Assembly: GCF_921293095.1 (NCBI RefSeq)
Contig: NC_060258.1
Location: 6,772,607-6,836,606 of the forward strand
Origin: Ischnura elegans
Lineage: Eukaryota; Arthropoda; Insecta; Odonata; Coenagrionidae
Length of the DNA: 64,000 nt
Direction: 5' to 3'
Notes under the pieces: generated by a model
The model's database searches: none
What the model was told of the DNA's origin: nothing
Seen by the model: the letters and a program-made list of their open reading frames with translations, nothing else
Shown here: positions 21,276 to 34,020 of the stretch, one piece after another
Layout: each line of letters begins with the position of its first letter
Position numbering within the stretch: the first letter of the stretch is position 1
Program-made: the position numbers and the translations under genes

Positions 21276-21440
21276 ATGCATTTTGGTGCAATGAAACACA
21301 ATTTGTACACTCATATAAATTTTGAAAATGAGGTTGGTGACGTAAATATAGGTGCTGATATTGACGGAGCCTTCGAAATACAGGACGGGACATCTGGTGC
21401 AGTGCATCATGGCGGTCCACTTTCAAAACACCCGATAAAA
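21276..21440 (+). CDS. Possible internal exon, function unknown
   Basis: An open stretch of about 55 codons from ATG at 21276 ends at a fair splice donor (ATAAAAG followed by GTATAAG, near 21440). Its base composition is more balanced than the AT-rich flanks, and the peptide is moderately acidic (FENEVGDVNIGADIDG). No acceptor in frame is certain and no homologous family is recognised. It may be an exon of an unmarked plus-strand gene, or chance. Confidence 0.25.
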
Positions 21441-21499
21441 GGTATAAGTACTTTTCATTTAACTCATTTTCAAAAAGCGGAGTTGTGTCCTAAGTAGAG

Positions 21500-22084
21500 G
21501 AAGAACTAAAATATTGCATTAATGTTTTCTCCTAATTCTTTAGGCGGAATTTGAGGAAAAAAATCAAAAAGGAATTGAGTTGATACTCTTCAATTTAAAT
21601 TTTTTACCAGGTCTTTTAATGATTTTGTATGAGACAATGATCTGTCAATAATAGATATCAGAAAAGTTCCGTTTTTTAATGTTTTAGGTTATCACTGACT
21701 TCCAAAACAAGATATTGATCGAAAGAAGACGATAAGGCGTGGATTTGGTTAGGAAATCATAGAGCCAAAGCATATTTATATTATTGAAAAAATGAACTTT
21801 TCAAACAATTCCTCTCTGGACGACAATGAGAGATTTGTTAATTATTGCCTATATTTGACGACTTGAATTTTAAATTTTTTACATTCGGAATACTTGCGCA
21901 TCATTTGTCAAATGATGAGCAAATGATACATCACTTCGCCGCAGTTCAAAAATGTTCTTTAAAAACAAGCCGTTTGGATTTGGCTTTAAACTTAGGTGAT
22001 TATGTTCTTCAGACGACTTAAGGATTCAACCAGGCGATGGTAAACGACTTTGGTCGAAAGTTAGGCTAGGAAGCAAGTGTTATT
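21500..22084. other. Non-coding, no feature recognised
   Basis: AT-rich DNA without open frames of note. Confidence 0.5.
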
Positions 22085-22510
22085 CTGGAATTTATCAAGG
22101 TTTTCCCTGAACTTTCTAATGATCGCATGTTTTTCAATGACTTCTTTATATCGTATATACTATTTATTGTTTTGAATGAAAAAGGATTTTTTACACTGGA
22201 ATGCGGAAGTGTCTGATAGAATTTAGTAAAACCGTCGGCATAAAACCGAGAGAAACATGAAAATAAGCATCTTGAAAATAATAATCCTAAACCCTCATAT
22301 AATTTCTCAATGTTTTCCCTGATCCCACTGATCAGCATATGTTTTTCAATAACTTCCTTACATCTTAAAAAACTATATTTCTTTTGAAAGGAAAAGGATT
22401 TTTGACACTGGCACCATATGTGAAAATAGATAGGGGGAGTGCCTGATATAATTTAGAGAAAACATCAATATAAAAGCGAGAGGAACGTGAAAACAAGCAT
22501 TAGATGAAGC
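22085..22510. repeat. Two-unit tandem duplication, ~212 bp each
   Basis: TTTTCCCTGA..CT..TGATC..CATATGTTTTTCAAT occurs at about 22101 and again at 22313. It is followed in both by GGATTTTT..ACACTGG, a TCTGATA/CCTGATATAATTTAG block and ATAAAA(C/G)CGAGAG(A/G)AAC(A/G)TGAAAA. The copies are clearly diverged (about 75%). No coding frame is shared. Confidence 0.75.
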
Positions 22511-25500
22511 TGTAGGTCAGTATTGTTTGATAGAATGATAACTCCGACGTCACTGTAGACAGCAATACTTGTTCTGTGCTCACAGTGGGCAAAAGGGAAA
22601 CGTTTCAGCAGACAAAAATACTATTCCAATGCCTCGAGTTATTGGGGAGTGTAGTAAATAGATAAAAGGTCTGTGCATACATGATAATGCAAATTCTAAA
22701 TACCACATTAAAATTTGTAGGGAAAGGAGGTCCTAGTTTGCAAACTCATGATTGGTAGGAAATGCAATATATTTACAATAACTGCGGGTTGAGCTGGATC
22801 ATTATCATTTTACTCTTAAAATGGATTCATATTGTATGCATAACAAAATATAAAAAATATAATAATATCTACCTTTGATTAGCGATTAGATTAAAAAATT
22901 TCAAGGATAAGGTGGGAAATGGAGCACAGCACTAAAAAGCATCATGGAAATTAATAGGTGAACATCAGGAGGTCCTTCTCCACTTTGTTACAAAATATGT
23001 CATGATTGAATCTGATACACCTGACACGGGATACTGCTTTCAAACCAAAATAAATCACTGAAACTTTGAGCCATACGAAATTTATTTTATCTGTATGAAG
23101 CATGATGTGCAATATTGGATAAAGCTCCACAACTGTTTGCAGCAAAATTAAAAAAGTTCTAGTTTAATAGCATCACATTCAATGTAATGCTATTTCCCCA
23201 AATGTAAATTTCATAAGTATTTTAATTATACAAACAATATGCATACACTTACAACTACTAAATAATTGATTTGATTATTGAAAAAATACATTACTTCCAC
23301 ATAGTATCATGAAATTTTTAGAAAATAAAAAAATGTGAAGAAAAATAATGCTAAATAAATGAGAACAGGCAATACCATAAGTGAGGATATCTTGCCATTC
23401 CTCTTCAGAGATAAGCCAAGAGATACAAAAGAGAATTATTCAGAGATGCATAGTTTTCTTCAATGATATGCGCTCATTATCCTAGATTATCAATTACAGG
23501 TAATAATCATTAAGAAATTTACATATAAAATATTTACCATCAGACATGATTATTAAATGTTTTTTTTAATCAACATATAATGACACTACTGCAGATTAGT
23601 TAATGAAATAAAAATATAATATTTATATCTAATGGAACATATTTACATATTCTGAATGATTAATCTTGTCTTACCAACTTGAGTGTTGTAGCACAGGTAA
23701 AATTATCAATTCAGAAATACCTTAGAAAAATCAATCATTTGAAATGGATTTTCTTAAAAATAAACAACACATCAAATGAACCACATTTCTGTTACCCCCA
23801 GGTAGCAGAGAGACGATAGATATTGTTTAACAAATAATACAATTACAGAAACGAACGAGTAACTAATACCAATGCCGAAAATAAGAAAAAAGTAAAATTA
23901 TGAAGCATAAAAAGTAATAAAAAACCCAAACCCATTTATCAAATGGAAGATTGGACAAATAAAGAGCCATTTTAAAAAATATGCCCAAGATATACGATGA
24001 AACCAAAAGAAAGGAGGCCTCAAAAAGGCATGAATTAAGAATAGCTACATTTCTTAAAAAGAGAACTGGCAACATGTATAACCATTACATTCACTTCAAT
24101 CCTTGAAAACTAAGCAGCAATCCTGAGGATAAGGAGAAATTTACTGTTGCTTAGATATAAGCAAATGCCTAATTCCAGTCAATTGAATACTATACAAAGG
24201 ATAGGTGAATGTTGGAAATATACACGTGCATGAATGAATGCAAAGATCTTCTCTAACGTCAGTGAAAATTTGAAAAAGACCAACTAGAATAAAAATGGAC
24301 TAAGGTCACAAACATGTAGGAGGTTGAATTTAAGAACCTAATTACTTAATTACGACATTTCGTAAATGCCTTCCAACTAGTAAAAATTGAAAAAAAAATC
24401 CCATCTTTACTATTGTATGTCAAGTGTGACATGATTGTAAATTTATATTCTACATCCCATTTAAATTGTACAGCATATCTTTGAAATTAATAATCTTTGA
24501 CGAATATAGTGTTCTGCCTACTACACAATGTAATGCCTATATAATTGTAATTGCCGACTACAGGGAAATGTCTCTCAAGTGAATGGGTCAAACAAGGTGA
24601 GAGGAAGGAACCAAAACAATCTAATGTTGATCAAAGGCCTACACAAACATGAGTACATCCGGCAAAATATGATTATAAAATTGGAAAGGTCTGCATATGT
24701 TGCAAATAGATTTACGTGCACGATGGCTTTCAGATAAATTGTAGGATTACATTGGTAAGCCAAAATGGTACGTTCCTTCCATTAACTTATAGCGCAAATG
24801 AGATGGAAATTGATATAATCAAAAATAAAAATATCGTAGTGGCATGATCAGGAAAAGGCTGACTATATTATGTGTCGACAAGATTAAAACAATATGCATC
24901 TCAAAATGTGATTAACTACCGAATGAAAAAGTGCCATGTAGCAAACATGAAATCAACATTAAGGTCTTATTATAATCAAAAAATTGGTGTAAATATTGCA
25001 CTAAATACACAAGTAATTCAGTTAACCAAATAAAAGCTGAGTGGCTTAAAGAAAATAAATGAATATGAAGAAAATTTTCATCTTCAGGACTGGCTCCATC
25101 ACAATCTCCACAGTATATCAGGCCAAATTCATCTCTGAAACAGAAAATATAAATTATTGGAATGAAAAGTAGTGCAATCACTATCGAAATGCAATATCAA
25201 TATTAGTTAAATATTCATATTGAGATAAAATATTATCTCCATTTACAAGAATGAAATGGCAGTATTCATAAGCAACATTTATTAAATATCTTCCAACAAA
25301 CCGAACAATGTTCTACAAGAATCTATAATTTTATTATTGAAAAATATTGGAAGACTTTCATTATTGTTTGAAATTCGTATATGAATCAATGGATTGGTAT
25401 ATCATGGATTTGAATATATGCACTCTTCAATGTCGTTATATTATTTTATCTTTAACTTCGATATTTATCCATTAGATTAGAGTTTGTTAGTTTTGAAGCC

Positions 25501-25683
25501 ACTTTCTTAAACTTATGACACATAAGATCTTAAAAATATGTTACCTTTTAACAAGAAAACTTCATCTTGGAATATTGGGAAGAAGAATGTTTGCCTAAAA
25601 TGAATTGCATTTAAATATTCTAATACTACAAAACCCGACACTCATTAAATCAAACTACTCAAAGAACGCATGAGAGGATGAAC
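22511..25683. other. Long AT-rich stretch without a supported gene
   Basis: Several short open frames exist but have extreme AT composition and no domain. A CTGTTTCAG acceptor-like site at 25137-25143 precedes an open minus-strand stretch (CGDCDGASPEDENFLH) down to about 25070. Its phase does not match the donor of the gene at 25960, so it is not annotated as an exon. Confidence 0.45.
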
Positions 25684-25765
25684 GCCAATGTACCAGAAAT
25701 TTCATTTCACCTCTACATGCCAACCAATGTACCAGAAGCTTCATTTCACCTCTACATGCCAACCA
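25684..25765. repeat. Short tandem duplication, 2 x 40 bp
   Basis: CCAATGTACCAGAA(A/G)(T/C)TTC followed by ATTTCACCTCTACATGCCAA occurs twice in direct tandem, differing at two positions, with the start of a third copy. It lies just beyond the donor site of the minus-strand gene, so it would be in its first intron. Confidence 0.85.
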
Positions 25766-25953
25766 ATGAGTTGCCCACTTTTGGGAAATCATGGAAAATT
25801 AAATTACGAACAAATCTTTCAATTATTCAAAAGGATGTTTACATTTACATTTATTAATTACCGATTTATTGGCCAAAACAGCTTCAAATAATGATTTCAA
25901 TGTTTTCATGAAGACCATGATGTAAAGAAAAAACTGTAATAAATAGACATAAG

Positions 25954-25959
25954 ACCCAC
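25954..25959 (-). promoter_or_regulatory. Splice donor GTGGGT of the ankyrin gene
   Basis: On the minus strand AAG is followed by GTGGGT. Beyond it the frame runs into AT-rich sequence with low-complexity residues, as expected for an intron. Confidence 0.6.
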
Positions 25960-27282
25960 CTTAGCACTGGCTAGAAGTGTTCCCATCACATTGTTAGAAT
26001 ATAGAGAGAAGAGGAGGGGGAATTTCCTCTGCAGCATAGCTCTTCCTTCTGTGGATCCATACCAAGAGATAATTTCAGGGACAGCTGCCGCAAGCCAGCA
26101 TACCTTTGCCCTCAGTGTCTTCCCATCGAATGCAATATTGATTTTCCAATCTAATCCCCCTCCCCTCTTCCTCCTCTCCTCCGCCTCCTCTATAGCCCTC
26201 ATCCACTCACGCTCTCGTTCCACATCTCCCTTGCTATATGGCATCCCCTCATTATCAAAAACTAATTTTAGGGATAATTGTGAGAGGGCCCAAGCTAACC
26301 TAGAACATACGAATTCCTCCCTATCACCAGAACAATCCATTGCACCCAAATACACAGTCTCACTCTCAAAATCACAAAATGATGTCCAATCACTCCCATT
26401 CCACTGAGTCCCATCCAAATCCACAAATTTCTCCTTCATCCTTCCAATTCTCTCAGATTTCAGATCCACCATCACCTTCACCCGATCATCCCCACACAAA
26501 TATTTAATTATGCAAGCAGTGATTTCATCTCCATCATACAGTCTCTCATACAATCCACACATTTTATCAACTCCACTTCCATACACTATTCTAGTCCTAC
26601 GCATCATGGCGTCCACACACTCCTGCCTTGCTCTGGCCGGATCGGATGTAGGTTGACTTAAAGATGCCTCCCCAATAAGACCGCACTTGATACACGTCAC
26701 ATCCTCCGCTGTTGACGTCACGGATTCTTCCAGACAACGCAACAGTGCATCGCGTCCACAAACTTGCGCTTTCAGTTCCTCCAACGATGAGCTCAGCTGT
26801 CGCACAAGAGATTTCATCTCTCGCCTCAATGAGTCCACGGAGGACTTGAGAGATGCAATATCACATTCTGGGCTAGCCACGGGTGTTACATGATCAGTGC
26901 TCCTACTCGAAGATGCTAGCAGACGACGCATAATAACTTGGTCTCTCCTGTGAACCAATGTCACCAAATTCAGCACTTTGGAGCGTTCTACATCATCAGG
27001 GAACTGCCGCACCATCTCCTCAGCCGAAGACAATGCATTCTGTTGACTGTCATCTATTATGTCTGTGTCGGCCCCTCTCGCCAATAACTCCTGCACCCAG
27101 TCAGATTTTCCTAGTCCCACACCAACATGCAAGAGTGTTCTTTGCCGTGGATAACGAACATCGACATCTTCCAACATCTCCAGCAGCTCTTTATGCTGGA
27201 GTAGTGAACCAGTCACCAATCCAACAAGAAGCCTCTCCTCAACAAATTGCTCAGCGCCGCTAGCAGAAATGTTCCTTGCCAT
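25960..27282 (-). CDS. Ankyrin-repeat protein with coiled coil and peptidase-like C-terminal domain, first coding exon
   Basis: The ATG at 27282 opens 441 codons that end exactly at a good donor (GCTAAG/GTGGGT, exon end 25960). Residues 15-90 contain ankyrin repeats (TLLHVGVGLGKSDWVQELL, RGADTDIID). Residues 140-195 are a likely coiled coil (IASLKSSVDSLRREMKSLV...). A CIKC pair follows near 196. Residues 225-430 form a folded-looking domain (IIKYLCGDDRVKVMVDLKS, GTQWNGSDWTSFCDF, VYLGA, LVFDNEGMPYSKGD, LDWKINIAFDG). From memory of arthropod families this domain often carries an HExxH zinc site just before LVFDN; here the place reads LAWALSQLSL, so it would be inactive. That family assignment is tentative. 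Later exons are not identified. Full-length, uninterrupted frame argues for a real gene. Confidence 0.75.
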
Positions 27283-27960
27283 AATTTCGAAAGAATGAAA
27301 TAATTATTTAAGAGTATGTTGGATTCAGAATACAGGGAGTGGCCAATGGGAACCAGGCGTGGTAGCGTTGGTCAGCGAGGAGTAACACACGATCTCAGTG
27401 TTGCTACGAAAGGATGAAACGTTGACTGCAAAGAAACAGAATGAATATCAGATTATTACCTTCAACTCGTTCAACCATAATTCGCTTTATCGAGTCGGTA
27501 AACCATCTTTTCAGCGAGCGGTCACTAAACTACATGCAAGCCATCTGTGACTAGGGGCTCCCGAATATTATAGCGTTGATTAATTTTGCTTTTACTACCA
27601 CGGCAAGAGAATGATCGATTCTTATGGATATCACATACGCCTAGCTTTCCGGCTAAATTATTACTTTCCAACCCCGCTGTGCTGAAATTTCAGCTAATGA
27701 AAGCAATCGGATTCTTGAAATAAACTTGACAATTTTAAAATATGAGTCCTTAATATGATATTTCAACATAAAAGGAAACCAAGTGAATGTGTATCGTAAA
27801 AAAATGCTTTGTGTTGTGACACGGAAATAACATGACTTAAGGTATAAAGCATGTAGATAAAAAAATTCCTTGCATGAAAATAAAATTTACGGGGAAAATC
27901 GATAAAATAATGTTCAATTGCAGAATTTTATTAAAGAAAAATAAAAAATAACAACTGAAA
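27283..27960. other. Upstream region of the ankyrin gene
   Basis: No open frame. The first 150 bp are more GC-rich than the rest and may hold the 5' UTR or promoter on the minus strand; no clear core promoter motif was identified. Confidence 0.35.
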
Positions 27961-28205
27961 AAAATTAGCCGCTGCGGAGACTCGGTCCTAGGACCTCCGG
28001 CGTAGTAGTCCGGTACCGTAGCAACTAGACTACGCCAGGCGATGATTGATGCGCGATCTCAAAGGAATAGATTTCACCTGCAAATGTTTAACTGCGTTTT
28101 TTGTTTAAACTATTGGTTAATTAACCCCACAAGGGGGGTGATTCGTGGACAGCTCCCAATGGACTACAACACCACAAAGTTTGATTGATATCTGAGACCC
28201 ACTTT
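27961..28205 (-). repeat. tRNA-derived dispersed repeat (SINE-like)
   Basis: On the minus strand a tRNA-like head at 27967-28040 has TGGCGTAGTCTAG (A-box-like), a CCGG...CCGG anticodon stem and a damaged B box (GGTCCTAGGACCGAGTC). It is linked to about 150 bp (28050-28200) that recur, diverged, at 58510-58670. No polyadenylated tail or target duplication was resolved. Confidence 0.6.
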
Positions 28206-28216
28206 TGTGACACTCC

Positions 28217-29790
28217 CCTTGTGAGATATGGGATCACAAGATGAAGATGAAGGTAATGGATTTTAAGCTGAACAAAGGCTAGCCTCTATCTCCACGGGTA
28301 ATCCAGATAAGAAAGCTGACAAGCGTTGTGCTCACAATCAAATAGTGACGCGAACTATTGGCCAAAGAACTGCAAACGCTTCTTCATCAGAGCAACGATT
28401 TAAATACAAACATAATCAAGTTTTATAAAATAACCGAATTTAATAGTGATAACCTAAAAATAGCACCAACCGAAGAAATTGTTGATAAGTACCTATATGT
28501 TGATATAGTTATTTCTAACATAATGATAAGGTAATCCATGCCGCGGTTGTGAGAAGAAGGTCGCTTTAGCCGTTTTCGGATTTTGGCAAGACGAACGAAG
28601 ATCAATTGATTTTTCAATACATAGCTCGATATACGAAGGTAATTTGAAGTTTATTGCGTCCTCTAGTATACAATAAAAAGAGTTCATTTTTAAGTATCTC
28701 ATATCCTTATCACTCAAAAAATGAAGAATGCGATGATTATTGAAATTGAAAATAGAAATTTTGAAAGTATTCACGATTAAAAAACGCAACGGTCTCGCAG
28801 ACCACTTGCCAAATTTACATGAATTAAATTTCGAAGGCCTGTATGGTTCATAAATGCATTTGAAACGAAAGCCAAAAATAATCAGCGCATAAAAACTGAC
28901 TAATGATGGACTGTGATTAAGATGAGTGCCCACAAGCTTCTTTTCCGCACTAACGTTGCAATAAGACTATTTCTCCTAAAATATAAAAGTGAATATTTCG
29001 TTTAAATAGAGTTTCGGGATATTGCATTAAGTCTGTAAACGTTGGAAGTAGTATGTAATACACTTGTGGCGTAAAACTTTCTATGGATATAACACAAGAA
29101 ATATTTACAAACCATTCTCACAATAAATTACGTTCACTCTGTCGGTCGATTGTATTAGATTTCATCTTGCACTTGAAAAGCATTCTTATATAAAATTGGC
29201 AATCACACTATTATCCATAATTCCAAGAAAACTTATATGGAATGCGTTTGCAAATACTCACCCAATAGGTTAGGCAAATCTAGTTGAAATTTGTATTCGC
29301 TCCTTCCTCGGCTATCCTATTCCCAATGCAGAGAAGGCAATCCTGAAACGTAAAATAAATAACTTATGTTACTAGCATGGGATAATTGTAATACTCGTAT
29401 GAAATAAACCTTTCCTAAATGCCTTTTCAAACTTCCATAAATGTCAATACAAATTGATGGAAATATACTTCTCAGATAAAAAAGGTGAAGAAAAAATAAC
29501 GTTTCCCTATACCTACACAACTCAATCGAGATCTGCTCTTACTATGGCACCCCATGGCGTAGGGTGAGGCCTCCACACCCACAAAGAATGGGCTTATCTA
29601 ATCTTTTGTGAGGTATAAAACAAGGAAGTTTAGAGAAAACCAATTTTTGACTCTGTTACTAATCTTCTGGGTTAAAATTACTACGATCCTCTCAACTGAA
29701 CATAATGGATAAAAACGGCAGATGTCACTTTTTACTATTCATCTTTGTATTTTTTGGTATTTTTTGCGAGATTATTGAGACATAGTATTA
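28217..29790. repeat. Block X, copy 1
   Basis: It starts near GGGATCACAAGATGAAGATG and ends where the same motif recurs. It shares in order with copies 2-4: a GCGTTGTGCTCACAATCAAA segment, the ATAATCAG.GC region, TTTCTATGGATATAACAC, the 80-81-nt exon-like module, and GGGCTTATCTAATCTTT. Identity to copy 2 is roughly 75-80% by eye. Confidence 0.8.
29262..29342 (-). pseudogene. Exon-like module 1
   Basis: 81 nt flanked on the minus strand by acceptor TTTACGTTTCAG and donor GTGAGT. Frame 1 reads DCLLCIGNRIAEEGANT and then meets a stop after NFN. Both splice sites are conserved in all four copies of block X. Product unknown. Confidence 0.5.
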
Positions 29791-31490
29791 AAAGATGAAG
29801 ATAAAAGCCATATATTCTAACCTAAACACACTGGATAACATCTACCCCCACGGGCAATCCAGATATGAAAGCTGGTAGGCGTTGTGCTCACAATCAAATA
29901 GTGAAGCGAACTATTGCCCAAGAACTGCAAACGCATCTTTATCAGTTCAACGATTCAAATCAAAACGTAAGCAAATATTATTAAATAAATGCAATAATAG
30001 TGACATCCCATAAACGCTACAGACAAAAAAGGTGTTGGTGGGTACTTAATTGTTGATATAATTATGTATGACATAAGGAGATGTTAATCCGTTACGTGGT
30101 TGAGAGAAGTAGGTCGGTTTAACCGTTTTTGGATTTTAGCGAAACGAACGAAGAACGAAGATTTTTGTAAACATAGCTTCGTTAATGAAGGTAATGTGAA
30201 GTTTACAGGGTCCTCTAGTAAGTATAATAAAAGTTATTTTTTCAGTCTCTCATGTCTTTTTTACTCAAAAATATGAAGATAGCGATGATTGTTGACATTT
30301 AAAATAGTAATTTTGCAAGTATTCACAATTAAAAAATCGCAGCAAATCCTCAGACCGCATGCCAAAATTGGGAAGGCCTGAATAAATCGAAACTAAATCT
30401 GAAAAAAAGTAAAAAATAATCAGCTCATGAGAACTGACTAAAGATGGCCTCTGAGTAAAATGGTCTAGAGCTCCCACAAGCAATTTTTACGCACTTAAAT
30501 TGCAATAAGTTAATTCCCCATGAATAAAAAAATGAAGATTTCGTTTCAATAGAAATTCGGAGTATCGCATTAAGTCTACAAACCTTCGAACAAGTATATA
30601 ATACACGGTGGTGAAAAACTTTCTATGGATATAACACCAGAAATATTTGCTAACCATTCCTATCATAAATTACGTTCAAACTCTGTTGCTCGATTGTATC
30701 ATATTTAATCTTGTACTTTAAATGTATTCTTATATTAAAAAGGCAATCACATTATTATGCATAATTCGAAAAAAGCGTAGCTGAAATTCGTTTACAATTA
30801 CTTACCCAATAGAAAGGCAACTCGTTAGATATCGATGTTTTGCTCCTTCCTCGGCTCTCCTATTCCCAAAGCAGAGAAGGCAATCCTGAAATGTAAAATA
30901 AATTACTTCTGTTACTGACATTAGAAGATTATTTCACTCCCATGAAGCAAAACTCTTCTTTCAATGCTTTTTTTAAACTTACAGAAATCTTAATCCAAAA
31001 CGACGGAAAAATACTTCTAAGATAACATGATTTGAACCACAAGATGGCGGATCACTTCCCCAGACGCAACATGAACGAGATATGCTCGTCCTTTGGCTCA
31101 GGAAGAAGCCTTTATACCCACAGACAGCGGGCTTATCTAATCTTTAGTGCCTTATAAAAAATTGAAGTGTAGGGATTCCCAATGAGCGATGGTGGCAGTG
31201 ACGCTTGGGCAAAAATAATAGCAATTCTCTTGACTGAACATAGTGAATAAGAAGGATAGATATCATTTTAACGTTTTTTCTTCGGATTGGTTGTGAATTT
31301 TTGCGAGATTTTTTATACATGGGATCACGAGATGAAGATGAAGGAATCAGAGCTTCCCATTTACTGCATAGAAGTCGGAGCTTGGCAACTGAAAAATTGA
31401 AATCCGTCTTTGAAGATTGATGACGTAATTTCGCTAGCTCGCTGCGCCGTCGCAGAAAAATGTATTCGTGTTGTTACTTTGTCTGCGTTT
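29790..31490. repeat. Block X, copy 2
   Basis: Directly follows copy 1 in tandem. Its 3' part (31020-31490, including AAGATGGCGGATCA and GTGACGTAATTTCG-like sequence) is closer to copy 4 (37370-37830) than to copy 1, showing that a pair of units was duplicated later. Confidence 0.8.
30806..30885 (-). pseudogene. Exon-like module 2
   Basis: 80 nt between acceptor TTTACATTTCAG and donor GTAAGT on the minus strand. Frame 1 is open throughout and begins DCLLCFGNRRAEEGAK. The length differs by one base from copies 1 and 4, so the phase of the downstream splice differs. Product unknown. Confidence 0.5.
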
Positions 31491-33119
31491 AAAGTGATGG
31501 CACTTCCCAATGCAATATTACGACCCTAGAGTTTTATTTTCTAAATCGATATGTTTATGTTTAGAAAATATACCAAATATCTAAAATTAAAACTTCAAAT
31601 AATGGTGATTAATAAAATTAGCCACCCCTGCATAATTGTATACCTAAGTTTCCCATAAACAAACACCAATTCAAAATCACCAGCTTACTGCCGCCTTCAC
31701 GCAGAGAAAATCCGACGTCATCAAATTTTTCTGAGACGACGCACCGAGCTGGCGAGATAGCGTCATCATTTCTCTAAGACAGTCTCTGATTGGCTCTCCA
31801 GCCGCGGCGTGAATGCAACGCCAAACTGTGAAGGCATCCTTAGTTGAAGAAATTATATATTCTACATGGCTGGGCCTAGCTGTTCAGTATAGTAAAAGTT
31901 TAATAAATTTGAGTCATTACAATGACAGGCAATTGTCGAAGAAGAACCGAATGCCTTCTCCGCTCTTCTATTGTTTTCATAAACAATCTGTGTTGCCCCG
32001 TTTACATAACGATCGTCGCGAAGTTGATCCGTACGATCGTAACCTCAAAACGTCGTGTAAACGCGCAGAGTTACCATCGTAGGCCTTAGTACCTAATACT
32101 GCCGAACTTACGATGGTTAGCGCTAGCGTGCCAAGAAAAAAGAGTAAGGAAATGAAGATCGATGCATATACGATTCTTTCGCGCCGTTGCAATCTTGATA
32201 CAATAATTAATATTTCATAAATAACTCTAATATATCAAAGATAAATGGCAACGATTGAAGACATTATTGAGCAGGTAATGGAAGGACGTGATGGGAAAGT
32301 TTTTTCTGATGTTCTATTTACCAAATGATATCGGATATTCTACACTATACCAGTTTTATGCATTTCTTTATTTACAGGTTAACCCATAACCATGTATCCT
32401 TACATTATACTTCACAGATGATGGAAAATAACAAACATGCACAAAACGTCAACCAATTAAATCATCGTATGCAGGATTTCGCAATAAAATTCGCCAGAAA
32501 TAACCATAAAATTTAGATGAAGACATGGAGATATCAATACTTGTGCCGAATCAAGCCGAAATCTAAGCCTTTTCTAATTAAATTATAACTGCAATATGTA
32601 CTGTCTTTAATGCGTGAATATTCTTGAATGTTTTGACATATTCTCTCGAAGAATCTAGTTTCTTAAAGACTTCACGGACTGTTATGACTTTTAGTTTTAT
32701 CTCATCATAGCTGGGAGTTGAAGACATAATTTGCTCCATGGTAATTAAAAACAAGCAGGTTAGGATTTATAAAGCTATGACGGGATCCATTAAAAGTTAC
32801 TAATAAAGGAGATAGGAACAATCTAGTTATTTATTGATAATTTTGTAGAGGAATATGTCTTTGTTGGAGGATCCTTGGTCGTGCAGAAGTTTTCAAATTA
32901 ACTAGGGAAAGAATATATGAAGTGTTGTAATCAGACATAGAGATTAATAAATCGTAATTATTTAATTTGAAAAATTTATTTTGGACACGTTCAATCCGGA
33001 TTTAACGTGTCCGGAATTATAATAAAGTGACCAGTTAGCAAAATATTCCAATTTGGAACGTAGCAAGGAGACATATCCACTGTCTTTACCGCATGAATAT
33101 TGCTAAACTTTGGACAGAT
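31491..33119. other. Spacer within the duplicated region
   Basis: Contains patches matching the right copy of the duplication (31800-31850 with 38590-38640, GTGAAGGCATCCTAG-like; 31925-31995 with 39605-39690, GAAGAACCGAA...). No gene is supported; open frames near 31813-32192 lack domains. Confidence 0.5.
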
Positions 33120-34020
33120 TCCAGACGCAGGTGAATTTTTAAATTCTTATATTGTTCAATATTCAAATGTTTTTTACATTATTATTGAGTTAATTTTTTT
33201 CGTTCGAGCAAATATATTTTGCACGAAATTCATTGCCAGTTGTGGCTATAATTGTTTCTTTTAGAGCAAAATATTAAATTGAAACTTAATAATCATAAAA
33301 GTCGAACAGTAAATACTTAAAATCCATCCTTAAAATGATATTGCCATGCAATCTGTGATAGGTGAAAATAACTTAAGGGAGAATAACTCTTGTTCCAAGA
33401 AAAAAATGCTTTTCCGAATAATTCAAAACTCGATATTTCACAAATTCGTACGGAAGCGAAGACACGATCGTTACGAAATAAAATCTTGTTTTTTTTTCAT
33501 TATCGCCAAATGACTCAATGATATCTCTCTGATCCATTCCAATTTCTTTTCACGTGCGGTGGGACGCAGAGGTAAGTGAGCACGCACGCAGAATTCTGTC
33601 TAGAGAAGGCGATCGGAAATTCCCACGAAAGATCGGAGGCGGTTGGATTGGGAGATGAGAGGTGGACAGCAGGAGAATACAAATAAGATAAGAGATAAAC
33701 ACGATGGGGATAAGCAGAGTGACGGCGCATTCCCGAAGGATTGAATCTTGTGAAAGGGGGTCTCCAAGGCGGTGGCCTGGCAAGAGGGGAGGTCCGGGGG
33801 GTCCGGACCCCCCCCAAATATATGAGAACACAAGTACTCGTCTCCATAAAAGAAAACAAAATATTTAATAGTCATTAATTTACAAAAAAATTCTTTGAAT
33901 AAATGAAGTTTTTTTTTCAGTAATGAAAAAAATTAAAATTAGTTTACAACCTTCTGTTTAGTACCCTATCACAAAATAGAATTTCTCCTGGTTTTGGATG
34001 CCCCCGAACGAAATTCCCGA
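33120..34020. repeat. Block Y1, copy 1
   Basis: Matches 40045-40965 at roughly 85% and, more weakly, 47030-47520. Shared marks are TACTTAAAATCCAT, ATTGCCATGCAAT, GATGGGGATAAGCAGAG, a G-rich palindrome GGTCCGGGGGGTCCGGAC near 33791, and GGTTTTGGATGCCCCCGAAC. Overlapping open frames on the minus strand (33515-33875) are not shared intact with the other copies and have no domain. Confidence 0.8.

Noticed and set aside
24912-25181. Minus-strand frame with CGDCDGASPEDENF after an acceptor-like CTGTTTCAG
   Set aside because: Its reading phase does not fit the phase-0 donor at 25959, no donor follows and the rest is hydrophobic intron-like sequence. Could be an exon of another transcript, but not supported.
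25991-27263. Plus-strand frames of 68-138 codons opposite the ankyrin gene
   Set aside because: Antisense shadows of a GC-richer real coding exon.
33515-33875. Overlapping minus-strand frames of 91-114 codons in block Y1 (and 40505-40805)
   Set aside because: Three frames are open at once over a GC-richer patch; the copies differ by frameshifts and no domain is seen.
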